Assembly (NCBI RefSeq): GCF_036711975.1
Contig: NC_091976.1
Coordinates: 31,496,001 to 31,560,000 of the forward strand
DNA: 64,000 bases
Direction of reading: 5' to 3'
Source of the DNA: Onthophagus taurus
Taxonomy: Eukaryota > Arthropoda > Insecta > Coleoptera > Scarabaeidae
The position numbers were made by a program, and so were the translations under genes. The notes under the pieces were generated by a model that saw only the letters and a list, made by a program, of their open reading frames with translations, ran no database searches and was not told where the DNA came from. Below, in pieces: positions 25,385 through 36,570 of the stretch (its first letter is position 1; every line of letters starts with the position of its first letter).

Positions 25385-27886
25385 CCTAGTCATCTTTATT
25401 TCTTGATTTCAATGTTTTTGAATATGCTGACAATTATAACTGCCCAAGAGCACTGAGTGTGCGAAACTTTATTGATTTTTTAAATTTGAATCAAATCAAC
25501 ACAATCCGAAATGCCTATGGTAGAATTCTTGATTTAATTTTCACTAACTTGGATAGTCAAATTTGTATTGAGAAGGAGCTCTATCCTTTCGTTTCTGAGG
25601 ATAAGCATCATCCGGCGTTGACGACTGCTCTATCAATTGAAATTACAAAATTTCCGACTGTTTTTCCAAACGCTGTTGTCTCTCGATTTAACTTTCGAAG
25701 AGCGAATTTTCCGACTTTATATGATGACATTGCTCTCATGGATTGGTCATTTTTAGAAGATGTAAACGACGTGGACGAAATGTTGGATTTGTTTTATACT
25801 TCTCTTCATAATTTAATAGAGAAATCGGTGCCTTGCACTCAACAGAAGCAAAACAATTATCCTCAGTGGTTCTCTAAGGAAATAATTAAAAACCTTAAAA
25901 CTAAAGAGTACTATAGACACAAGTACAGAACTACCAAACAAACGTTCTATCTCGATCACTTCATTAGAATGAGATCACTAGTAAAAGAACAAATCGACGC
26001 TGCTTACAATTCCTTTTGGTAACATGCCTCTGATAATTTAAAGCACGATCCTAGTGATTTCTGGAATTTCGTTCGACTAAAGCAAGGTACTAGCAGAATA
26101 CCGTCGATCGTTAGAGATGATGTAGATGAATATACTATTCCGATTGATATAGTCAATGCTTTCGATTCCTATTTTTCATCTGTTTATTCTGACAATTCCA
26201 TGGATTTTACTGACGCAGTTCCCACGTTGCCAATGTTTAATATCCATCAGGTTACCGAGGAGGAGATAATTGCTGTAATGAGGGGTTTTAGCTCCAAACT
26301 CACAGCGGGTGAAGACCAAATACCTAGTTTTCTGGTACGAGATGTACGATTTGCGTTAGCTAAACCGTTGATGTACATTATTAATCGCTCTATAACTGCT
26401 TCGATTTTCCCTCAGAGATGGAAGTCAGCTAGAATCACGCCCGTATTTAAGAAAGGTGACAAGTCCTTGGTAACCAATTGCTATTCTATCTAATTTTGCA
26501 AAGGTATATGAGCAGATAATTTTTAATACAATTTATCGTCACACACAATCATATGTATCGCCTCACCAACATGGTTTTGTGCCTAAACGCTCGACAATAA
26601 CTAATTTATGTTGTCTTACCCAGTACGTCGCAGAGGTAATGGATGTTGGTGGACAAGTCGACGTAGCTTATACCGATTTTGAGAAGGCCTTTGATCGCAT
26701 TGATCACAGTATGTTGCTACAGAAATTGAGCTATTTTGGTATGTCTTCTAATTCATTAAATTTGATGAAATCGTACCTTGCTGATAGAGTATGTTGTGTT
26801 TTTTACAATGGATTTTATTCCGACGGCTACTCGCCTACATCTGGTGTTCCTCAAGGATCCAATCTGGGACCGCTGCTATTTGTTCTATATATAAACGATT
26901 TATTAGACTCGCTTACCTGTCCAGTGCTTGCTTATGCTGATGATTTGAAAATTTTTGTGGAGGTCAGATCATTGGATGACTCTAGGATGCTGCAGAACAA
27001 CCTGGACATTATTCAGAAGTGGTGCAATTTCAATGCCCTTTCTTTAAGTATCAGTAAATGTACTTATATATCATTTACAAAGAAATTAAATAAAATCGAC
27101 ACAGTTTATATTGCGGCTTCCATACCTCTAACAAGGGTCTCTACGGTGACGGATCTGGGAGTGCTGTTTGACTCAGAACTTTCTTTCTTGCCCTATATTG
27201 AGGAGATGTGCTCTCAGGCTTGGAGAACTTTGGGTTTCATACTGAGGATCATGGGTCGACCCAACCCTGAAAACGCTATTTATGGCTCTGGTGATCTCTC
27301 GCCTCCAGTATGCCTCTGTAATATGGTACCCTATTTACACGTCGCAACAACTAATGGTTGAGAAAGTCCAGCGTCGATTTCTCAAATTTTTGTCATATCG
27401 TATGGATGGTCAATATCCGCCTAAAGGAGTGAACTACTTAGATCTACTGCATCGCCACAAGCTTCCTTCTCTGCAGGATAGAAGAATGGTCCAAAGTGCC
27501 TCGTTCTTGCAAAAGTTGATGTGTGGTGAGATCGACTGTGCGTGGTTGTTGTCGCGAGTGAATATAGTGGTGCCGCGCATAAATTCTCGGTCCCATTTGT
27601 ATTTTTATCCACCTTTATGCAGAACAAATGTCAAAAAAAGGGCGCCGATAACACATATGATCACGAACATGAACGATAGTTGTAGGCTAGAATAAACATT
27701 GCATTTTCTGTCTCTTTTCTTGCCTCTTTTATTTGATTGTATTATTATTTAGGTATGTATTATATGCATTTTAATTTCACTTGTAATTATATTGATGTAC
27801 AATTTGTAATAATTTTAATATTTTGCCCTTAATATGGTGCGCTGTTGGGCAATAAAGTTTATTATTATTATTATTATTATTTATAG
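25385..27886 (+). mobile_element. LINE-B: Jockey-superfamily-type LINE nested in LINE-A
   Basis: A 5'-truncated non-LTR retrotransposon on the plus strand. It opens in the C-terminal part of the endonuclease (DFNVFEYADNY; RILDLIFTN). A linker follows and then reverse transcriptase: AGEDQIPSFLV, YTDFEKAFDRIDH, SGVPQGSNLGPLLF and AYADDLKIF. The YADD active site is intact. Readable frames are 25459-26022, 26200-26493, 26579-27361 and 27282-27695, so there is at least one stop (26020s) and two frameshifts (~26490 and ~27340). The 3' end has AATAAAG followed by a (TTA)n tail to about 27886. LINE-A sequence resumes immediately after. It is younger than LINE-A, because it is far better preserved. 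Confidence 0.85.
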
Positions 27887-28222
27887 ACTGGGTATTGTAG
27901 ACTCTCCTGGATGTTCATGTGGTAATGAGGTAGATTGTTATTTAATTACAATAGATACCATAGCCAAAGAGAGATTTTTTTGCAAAATCTTCTGCTAAGT
28001 TTAAATAGAAAAGATATTCGCAACACTCAAAAACTGGAATTAGATTCTAATCCTGTTCCTCTTTGACTAATACAATCCATTGAACATTAGACTACATTGA
28101 GTTGAGAATTAACTCAATAAACATTATTTAAAGGGCTTGAAAAAATTTTATTTTGCGACTTTATCGAAAAAATCAAAAACACTTTTCGATTAATCAGATC
28201 TTCTCGTAAAGATAAAAATAAA

Positions 28223-28230
28223 TATAAAAG
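28223..28230 (+). promoter_or_regulatory. TATA box of gene 7
   Basis: TATAAAAG about 31-38 bases before the ATG at 28261, with AGATAA at about 28209 upstream. Motif evidence only. Confidence 0.5.
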
Positions 28231-28260
28231 CTGGAGTTTTTTCGTTAATCGTTAGTCAAA

Positions 28261-29566
28261 ATGAAGATCTTATTAGTTCTTATTGTCTTTGTGGGTTCTG
28301 GTGTTTGGGCCACACCAAATAATTCCACCAAAAATCTTCACCCAGCTACCGGTTTATCATTTGTAATATTTATCATAAAATAATTAATCTTTATTTTATT
28401 TGTTTATTATTTTTTAGGTTGATTTTGTGAAATATTTCGGATATCCAATTGAAGTATACGAAAACATCCAAACTGAAGATGGGTATTTATTAACGATGCA
28501 TAGAATCCCCCACGGGAAAAACAACGCAGATCAACCCAAAAAAGGAGTCGTCTTATTAGTTCATTGTTTAACATGCAGCGCTACTATTTATACAATGTAT
28601 GGTCCGGAGAAAGGTTTAGCTTTTATTTTAGCCGATCAAGGATATGATGTTTGGATGCCCAACGCAAGAGGTACTGAGTTTTCAAGAAAACACATTTCAA
28701 TGAATCCCGATGATAAGACAGGCGCTTTTTGGAGATTTAGTTGGCACGAAATCGCTTATTACGACCTCCCAGCTTCTATTGAAGTAGTTAAAGAGAATAC
28801 GGGGGTTGAAAAAATGATGTATGTTGGATTCTCACAAGGAACGACAACTTTCACTGTTTTAGCAGCAACTCGCCCAGAATACAACGATCTATTCAGTTTA
28901 TCCGTTTTATTAGCACCTGGAACGTATTTCGCTAACATAAAAAATTCATTTTTATTACTTTTAGCGAAACATCTCGACCCATTAATGGTTAGAATTAAAA
29001 TAAAACTCCAAACATTAATTTTAATACTTAATTTTTAGGAACTTGTAAAAGATATTATGTGGTTCGAATTTTTACCAAATTATCATCTTTTCGATGCATT
29101 GGCCGTATTTTGTAATGGATTCGGACAAGAATTTTGTACAGAATTTTTCCTTACCTTCCTAGGAGTTTCCCCAGATCAACTCGAACAAAGTTGGTTGCCA
29201 GTTTTTGCAACATTTATACCTTCTGGTTGTTCGGCTAATCAATTGATTCATTACGGACAGTTAATCGTTTCGAAGAAATTCCAACAATACGATTATGGCT
29301 TAGAAGAAAATTTAGCTGAATATGGTACACCAACACCTCCAGAATACGATGTAAGCAAAATCACCACACCCGTTGCTATTTTTTATGGTGCAAATGATGA
29401 AATTATTACTGATGATGTCGAAAATTTCGCTGCCGATTTACCAAATTTGATTCATTTACAATTAGTCGATGATCCAATGTTTAATCACATCGATTTTATA
29501 CTAAATGCTAACGTAATCGAATTGGTTTATAACGATGTTTTAGCACTCATGAGTAAATATGTATAA
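28261..29566 (+). CDS. Gene 7: secreted acid lipase (399 aa)
   Basis: Acid lipase in three exons: 28261-28362, 28418-28987 and 29039-29566. Signal peptide about residues 1-17 (SGVWA). The HPATGLSF block ends exon 1. Oxyanion region VHCLTCSA; Ser173 in GFSQGTT; Asp344 in GANDE; His374 in FNHIDF; end MSKYV. The intron after DPLM sits where genes 1, 4, 5, 8, 10 and 12 have theirs. An AATAAA signal at 29578-29583 follows the stop within 20 bases. Gene 8 starts ~190 bases downstream and is its closest relative. The triad is complete. The start is fixed by the signal peptide and the TATA box upstream. Confidence 0.9.
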
Positions 29567-29758
29567 TTTAGATGGATAATAAAGATTGTTTATGCCAATA
29601 ATTTGATTTATCAATGTTGTTTAAAATTATTTTACTTCATCATCACTTCAACTAAACACTTATTGTTTATTATCAAGACGATGTAAACGATTATAATGTT
29701 ACTCTGATACAGACATAAATATATAAACAGAAATTTTTTTAATGGGATTATAGTCAAA

Positions 29759-31114
29759 ATGAAACTCTTAGGGGTTATATTAACTTTATTGGGGATCTCT
29801 AGCGCTTTAAATGATACCTCAAAAAATTTACACACAGCTGCTGGATTACCATTGGTTTGTTTTTTCTATCACTTCTTTTAATTCCTTTTAACTCCTTTTA
29901 AAAATCATTATAGGTTGATTTAATAAAACATTTTGGATACCCAGTTGAAGTTTACGAAGACATCTTAACCGAAGATGGATATTTAATCACCATGCATAGA
30001 ATTCCTCGTGGTGTCACCGATGTTCCAAGAAAAGGAGTAGTTCTTTTAATGCATTGTTTAACTTGTTCCGCAGCTATTTTTGCAATGTACGGCCCAGATA
30101 AAGGTTTAGCCTACATTTTAGCCGATCAAGGTTACGATGTTTGGATGCCAAACGCGCGAGGAACCGATTTTTCAAGGAAACACGTTTCTTTGAATCCTGA
30201 TGATAACACGGGAGCTTTTTGGAGATTTAGTTTCCACGAAATCGGTTATTATGATATCCCAGCTGCGGTTAATGTAATTCGTGAAAATACTGGAGTTGAA
30301 AAAATGTTGTATGTTGGATATTCACAAGGAACAACTTCATTCACTGCTATGGCAGCTGCTCGTCCTGAATACAACGACGTTTTTAGTTTATCGGTTTTCT
30401 TAGCCCCAGGTACTTATTTCGCTAAAATGGAAAATGATTTTTTGCTTTTCTTAGCGAAATACATCGATCCTTTAACCGTAAGATTTTTTTGTTGCATAAA
30501 TTAATTAATTGAATGAAATTATTTTGTAGCAACTCGCCGATATGGTTCAATGGTACGAATTTTTACCTAATTACCACCTTTTAGAACCAATCGCTGAGTT
30601 CTGTAACGGAATAGGCCAAGAATTCTGCACAGATTTCTTTTTATGGCTTTTGGGTATTTCGCCCGACACAGTTGAACAAAGTTGGCTCCCCGTTTTTGCA
30701 ACAACATACCCAGGTGGTTGCTCTGCAAACCAAATCATTCATTACGGCCAACTTATTGCTTCAGCTAAATTCCGTCGCTTTGATTACGGTTTAGTTGGAA
30801 ATTTAGGCGAATATGGCTCCACAACCCCACCTGAATATGATGTTAGCAAAATCACGGCACCCATCGCGATATTTTATGGAGCTAAAGATGAAATTGCTAC
30901 TGCTGTAAGATTATTATTTGCTTTTATTTTGAAATAATTTGGAAACATAATTTATTTTTGGTTATAGGATGTAGAACAATTTGCAGCTGATTTACCAAAT
31001 TTGGCTCTTTTGAACCGGATTGAAACTTACAATCATTTCGATTTTGTTTTATCGAAGAATGTTGTTAGCGATGTTTATAATGATGTGATTGATATCATGA
31101 GTCAATATGCTTGA
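29759..31114 (+). CDS. Gene 8: secreted acid lipase (393 aa)
   Basis: Acid lipase. Exons 29759-29854, 29914-30477, 30530-30904 and 30968-31114; the frame is kept throughout. Signal peptide about residues 1-16 (LGISSA). Exon 1 ends HTAAGLPL, with Thr replacing the near-invariant Pro of the HP block. Oxyanion region MHCLTCSA; Ser169 in GYSQGTT; Asp340 in GAKDE; His368 in YNHFDF. It differs from gene 7 in having the extra intron before DVEQF. The short intergenic gap, similar sequence and shared HCLTC motif make genes 7 and 8 a tandem pair. Probably active. Confidence 0.9.
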
Positions 31115-31584
31115 GGATTTTTTTAATAAATCTTTAATGAAAAAAGTTTTTGATCGATTCTTCTTTCCACAACCTATAATCTCAATAGAAATTCAAGTTA
31201 TAGTACTCATCAAGTATAGAAACATCAAGAATACATGGCAAGCTCACTTTCAAGAACTTTTAATTCCAGAATGCGAGAGCTACAAATTGAGTACGCAAGA
31301 AACGAGGAAGACGTGGATGGAAGTGAAACTGATGAGGAGGCCACATCACCAAAAGTTACAAATGAAAGAGAAATCACTCCTGTTGAAATTTTCAAACATG
31401 GAGGCAAAGAGCTGTTTTCATCTACTAATCACGGAGATGTGTCAGCTTAAGTTTAGATCTTATCGAGACATATTACGTTCCGATGAAGTGCCACTTCTTG
31501 TTAACAAATTATCAATTTGTCTCTTTAAATTTAATCAGATTTTGATTTCATACATAAAGATAAACTTCTTGCCGATTAGTAAAC
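31115..31584. other. Intergenic DNA with one short open frame
   Basis: An open frame of 71 codons at 31235-31450 (+) begins MASSLSRTFNSRMRELQIEY and is rich in Glu, Asp and Lys. It resembles no family I recognise, has no obvious promoter and may be an exon fragment copied from elsewhere. The rest carries nothing visible except the decayed promoter of the pseudogene at 31585. Confidence 0.3.
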
Positions 31585-33200
31585 ATGAAGATTTTAGCAG
31601 TGTTTATAATTTTTGTGGCTTCCAGCGTTTTGGCCATATCAAAGAATTCCACTAAAAATCTCCATCTAACCGCTAGTTTATCATTTGTAAAGTTTATAAA
31701 ATTATTTCTCCAAATTATTCGGAAGGCGAAAAGGTGGTTATGTGGTTTTTAGTGTTAGTTCTACTTTTACACTAGCACTGTTGCTATGTAGAACTAACAC
31801 TATACCTAGAACTAGAACCATTTGTATTACCTTGGTACCATCAATAGAACCAACACAAGTCCTAGAACTAGAATCATTCGGGTTTAACCGTCTAGAGAGA
31901 GGTGCGGCTAAATCCGAATGTTTCTAGTTCTCGATTTAGTGTTAGTTCTAGTATTGCATTAGCACTATCCCTAGAACAAACACAAGACCTAGAGCTAGAA
32001 TCATTTGGGTTTAGCCGTCTTGATAGACGTGCGGCTAAACCCGAATGTTTCTAGTTCTAGGTCTAGTGGTAGTTCTAGTTTTACACTAGCATTGTTACTA
32101 TGTAGAACTAACACTATACCTAGAACTAGAATTATTTAGCTGCACGTCTCTAAAAACGTCTAAACCCGAATGATTCTAGTTTTAGGTATAGTGTTAGTTC
32201 TAGTTTTACACTTGCACTGTCACTAGAACTAACATTAGACCTAGAACTAGAAACATTCGGATTTAGCCGCACGTCTCTCAAGACGGCTAAACCCGAATGA
32301 TTCTAGTTTTAGGTCTTGTGTTGGTTCTATTGATAGTGCTAGTGCTATACTAGAATTAACACTAGACCGAGAACTAGAAGCATTCGGATTTAGCTGCAAG
32401 TCTCTCAAGACAGCTAAACCCAAATGATTCTAGTTCTCGGTCTAGTGTTTGTTCTAGTATTGCACTCGGATTTAGCTGCAAGTCTCTCAAGACAGCTAAA
32501 CCCAAATGATTCTAGTTCTCGGTCTAGTGTTAGTTCTAGTATTGCCCTAGCACTATCAATAGAACCAAATCAAGAACTAGAACTAGAATCATTCGGGTTT
32601 AGCCGTCTTAAGAGACGTGCGGATAAACCGAAATGATTCTAGTTCTAGGTCTAATGTTAGTTCTAGTGACGGTGCAAGTGTAAAACTAGAACTAACACTA
32701 TACCTAGAACTAGAATCATTCGGGTTTAGCCGTCTTGAGAGACGTGCGGCTAAACCCAAATGTTTCTAGTTCTAGATCTAATGTTAGTTCTAGTGACAGT
32801 GATAGGTAGCGCTAGTTAGCATAACATATCACTATGTTGCATATTTTTATTGCACTAAAACTAGAACTAACACTAGACCTAGAACCAGAACCGTCTTCAG
32901 ACGCACGGCTAAACCCGATGCTTTCTTGTTCTAGGTCTAGAGTTAGTTCTAGTTTTACACTAGTTTCTAGTTCTAAGACCAGTGTTGAAATTCCCGGTAT
33001 AATTTATGTTTTTCTTATTTTTGTACCAGCTAGATGTTCTTCCAAACAATTTATGGACAGTGTGTAGCTGCTGATAAATTCCAAAAATATGATTATTAAA
33101 CATTTAGGTATTTATGTAATTGCAAATCTTCCTGAATACCCAATAAACAAAATTACAACTCCTGTATTATCTATAGATATTGAACAATTCTTAAGTGTTT
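31585..33200 (+). pseudogene. Lipase pseudogene split by a foldback satellite
   Basis: Exon 1 (31585-31686) is an intact 34-codon match to gene 7 exon 1 (MKILAVF..., NSTKNLHLTASLSF) with a GTAAAG donor. HP has become HL. Exon 2, with the nucleophile Ser, is gone. From about 33010 to 33200 a broken C-terminal exon remains: FVPARCSSKQF, then DKFQKYDY, NLPEYPINKITTPV and DIEQF in different frames with stops. The satellite at ~31735-32990 occupies the middle. It is derived from the gene 7/8 branch and cannot make a lipase. Confidence 0.82.
31735..32990. repeat. Foldback satellite, array A
   Basis: About ten ~125-130 bp units, each close to a palindrome. The hairpin TTTAGCCGTCTTGAGAGACG with GTGCGGCTAAA alternates with paired phrases such as CTAGAACTAACACTA and TAGTGTTAGTTCTAG. 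The units are more diverged than in array B. A boundary block near 32800-32860 (GTAGCGCTAGTTAGCATAAC) is also found at the right end of array B. Confidence 0.9.
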
Positions 33201-33281
33201 TTTGTATTTTTAATTTCAATTCTTTTATGAAGAATCATCTCAAGTAGATCTATGCAAAAACGATATCTCCACAAGTATAAA

Positions 33282-33335
33282 GATAAGATTTTTTCACCTA
33301 TAAATAAGGCTCTTTAATTAATCGACATCTTCAGT
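33282..33335 (+). promoter_or_regulatory. Promoter of gene 9
   Basis: GATAAG at 33282-33287, TATAAATA at 33299-33306 and TTCAGT near 33330-33335. Sequence and spacing are almost the same as in gene 3. Confidence 0.65.
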
Positions 33336-33347
33336 CTCTTCTTAAAA

Positions 33348-34697
33348 ATGAAGCTCGCAATTTTCTCGATTTTGGCCTTTTTGGCTTTATCCAACGCCAA
33401 CGAAACAAAAGATATTCATCCAGCTGCTGGTTTAAGCTTTGTTCGTATTAAAATATACAAAATTTAACTATAATATGTATTTAATTTCTTCAGGTCGATT
33501 TTGTGGAGTTTTATGGTTACCCAATCGAAGTACACGAAGACATTCAAACTGAAGATGGTTATTTATTAACGATGCATAGAATCCCACATGGAAAAACCAA
33601 CGGCGATCAAAAAGACAAAAAAGTAGCTTTATTGATGCATTGTTTAATGTGTAATGGAGCTGTTTACGCAACATATGGTCCTGAGAATGGTTTAGCTTTT
33701 ATTTTAGCCGATCAAGGATACGATGTTTGGATGCCAAGTGCTAGAGGGACACAATTCTCAAAGAAACACATCACTTTAGACCCAGAAGATGATGCTGATG
33801 TATTTTGGAAATTCAGTTGGCACGAAATTGGTTATTACGATCTTCCAGCTTTTATAGATTACATCCAAGAACAAACTGGTGTTGAGAAAATGTCTTATCT
33901 TGGTTATTCCCAAGGAACAACCACCTTTTACGTTTTGGCATCTTCAAGACCCGAGTATAACGATAAATTTAACGTAGCTATTTCTTTAGCTCCTATCGCT
34001 TACATGTCTAATATGAGCAATACATTATTGCAATATCTTTCGGAATACGTTAACGCTTTAGATGAGTTACTCGACATGATTGGTTGGCATGAATTTGTGC
34101 CAAACTACGAATTAATGGGACCTTTGGTTGAATGGTGCAAAGGAAGTGGTCAACAAATTTGTGATAACATTTTCTTTTTGATATTTGGACAAACAAGTGA
34201 TGAGATGGATGATGTAAGTTTTTTGAGTTGTTTGTATTAAATAATAAATTTTGTGTGTTTAGAATTGGGGACCTGTTTTTGCCACCCATTTACCAGCTGG
34301 GGCATCATCAAAACAATGGGTTCATTACGGCCAAGAAATACAATCAGGATTTTTCCGCCGTTTTGATTTTGGATTAGTTGGAAATTTAGCTCAATACGGA
34401 TCTGTAACCCCTCCAAATTATGATTTGAGTAAGATTACGACTCCTACAGCTTTCTTGTATGGAGATGAAGATAGCAATGCTAATGTTGTGGTAAATTTTA
34501 ATTTCTTTTAGTTTGCATTTAGGCAGTTTTAATTAATTTTTAATAACTTATAGGATGTTGAACAGTTACTTAGAGAACTTCCAAATGTAGTTTTCGAAAA
34601 ATTAATCGAAGGATATGCCCATGTTGATTTTATTTTCGCTCAAGATGTTACAGAAAGAGTTAATGGAGATGTTGTGGAAATTTTAAATACTTATTAA
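33348..34697 (+). CDS. Gene 9: secreted acid lipase (394 aa)
   Basis: Acid lipase, the close duplicate of gene 3 with the same length. Exons 33348-33440, 33494-34213, 34263-34490 and 34554-34697. The third exon (228 bp) equals the sum of gene 3 exons 3 and 4 (85+143), because the 57-base intron is absent here. Signal peptide about residues 1-17. Oxyanion region MHCLMCNG; Ser170 in GYSQGTT; Asp341 in GDEDS; His370 in YAHVDF. Intron 1 has a weak GTTCGT donor. Its last exon and 3' flank are copied at about 39023-39139. Complete triad; probably active. Confidence 0.9.
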
Positions 34698-36570
34698 AAA
34701 CTTTATTTACAATGTGAAAATAATTACTTAATTTAATAATGATATAAAATCTTTTAAATTTATAATTAAAAACTGTTCGTTAAATAAATTCGTATTAAAT
34801 AATATTCGTATAAATTTATGATAGTTAATTTAACTATTTACTGAGGTGATATAACTAATTTTTAGAAAAAGAAACTACATCGTGGAAACCAGTTGATAAG
34901 TCTAATTGTTGAGTAGTTTAGTTACCTAAAGTATTTGGTATTTTGTCTATTTTGTTCTAGTCTGAATATCTATTGTGATAAAAATAACCATTTCATAGTT
35001 CATCGAGAAAAACATAACCATAAAATTTTGACAGAGAAATTTTTGTTGGTAAAAATCTTATTTAAAACCGTTTAGTTTGCTTCAAAAGGTATCAATTAAA
35101 TTAGTTCAGCTCCTAAAGCACATTTTTCATCCATCCTTTGATGTTTTAACGTTATTTTGAAGAGGAAATCGTTGATTTAAAATTGAATTTTTCTAACTTT
35201 ACTCATTGATGAAATTTGGCGTGTACTCCAATGTATATCTGAAAACAAGAAAAGACAACGATAAATACGAAGTTTTATTACGATTCATAAAGGAATAAGG
35301 GAGAAATCAACGAAAAAAGAATTTAATTTTGAAGGTTAGTTTCAAAAAAATCCGAGAGATGACGCTAGTTTCGATGGAAAAATTTTAAAATTTGAAAAAG
35401 GCGCGAATCTAAGAACCAATCAGAAACGAGGAAGAAACAGGAAGGGGCCAAGTATAAAAGGAAATCGCAAGCAAACAGAAGACAGTCGTCATCTGACCGG
35501 CAACGAATGCACGTCGGTTGACAGAAAAAAAAATCTCCGCGAGGTCAACGAGTCCATTTAAAACGTCAAAGTTAAAAAAGAAATAACCTCAAAATTATAA
35601 AATAATTGAATTAACCTCAAACCTTATCCGAGAACTCCTGAAACATCTTCGAAGTCATCCAAATCCGAAGGACAAGCAGTCCACTCATCCGTCAGAGGAA
35701 TCCTGTAGACAATCCCGAATAATCCGAAAGAGATCTGAAACTACGAGGAATCCAGAAAAACTAGTTCGAACTCCGAAACCAAGAAACAATCCATTATCCT
35801 GTTACCACATTGAATTCCAATCCTTTTTCTTCGCAGTGAGTCGGTTGATAATTTATTTTTTTTTATTTAACATAACCTATAAAAGAAAAATTAACCAATT
35901 AAACTCAAAAGACAACTCACTTCCCTTTATAATTCATTATTAATAATTACTTGTGAGTAAAGATTTTTCGGTTTTTCTTGTATAACTTTCATTTTCTTTT
36001 AACACTTTTTTCAACGAGTTTGATTTCAATTTAAAACGTTAGCCATTTTTTATTTCAAGGACGGATACAACGGGTTTTCTACCCTGTTCTGTCTCAAAAA
36101 GATAAAAAATAAACGTGTTCTCTCTCAGATCGATTTTTCAGTCGATAATTGTAGTTTTCTGTTTTTATTTAAAAGTTTTACCTCTCGTCGATAGAAATTT
36201 AATTTAAATTCAAAAGAAATTTACTTTTTGAACTGAACTTGCCCGAACCCTGAGTTTAACTAGAGTCTCATAGTTAAAACTGTTATTATTATTGTAATTA
36301 AATAAATTAAAGAAAAACCTATTTTTTGAAAAACCGAATATTGTAGTTTTACTTCAATTAATCAACAAAGTCACCACACACACAAGTGGGACACACACAG
36401 TAAAACATTACAGTATGTATTTATAAGATAGATTTTTCGATAATTTATCTATCTTAAATTATCGAAATAGAATTAGTTTTTATAACTAGTAGTAGTTAGC
36501 TAATTTTTGACTAAAAATTCTAGATAATAGACTAAATTTTAGGTAGTTTTCCCACATTATTTTTCTTAGT
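34698..36570. other. Long intergenic region without a recognised gene
   Basis: After the gene 9 3' flank (to ~34770) there is AT-rich DNA with no open frame that I recognise. At 35440-35530 there is a good promoter-like set: CCAAT, TATAAAAGG and an initiator-like CAGTCG, followed by a long non-coding stretch ending near 36410. The segment from about 35140 to 36410 starts TGTTTTAACG and ends CAGTAAAACA. It could be a solitary LTR fossil, but no flanking duplication was found and the call is weak. Confidence 0.3.

Larger units (their letters stand above)
19060..28060 (+). mobile_element. LINE-A: old RNase H-bearing LINE, interrupted three times
   Basis: One non-LTR retrotransposon, read on the plus strand in four pieces: ~19060-19194, 21818-22359, 24557-~25385 and ~27888-28060. 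Piece 1 ends with a frame that continues into piece 2 as ...EITGPRIAFVGIP, the reverse transcriptase motif before LSPTLFNLYL. Piece 2 holds the thumb region (KYLGMVVDNKLRW). Its frame continues into piece 3 as CVRAMSTPVEALRVEP once the insert is removed. Piece 3 enters an RNase H-like domain at IYTDG. Piece 4 has a Cys-rich tail (PGCSCGNE). The catalytic YADD segment is gone. It is 5' truncated and decayed. An I-like or other RNase H-bearing clade is likely; the exact clade is uncertain. Confidence 0.75.

Noticed and set aside
35140-36410. Solitary LTR
   Set aside because: The TG...CA ends and TATA box are suggestive, but no flanking duplication and no second copy is visible; kept only as a weak note.
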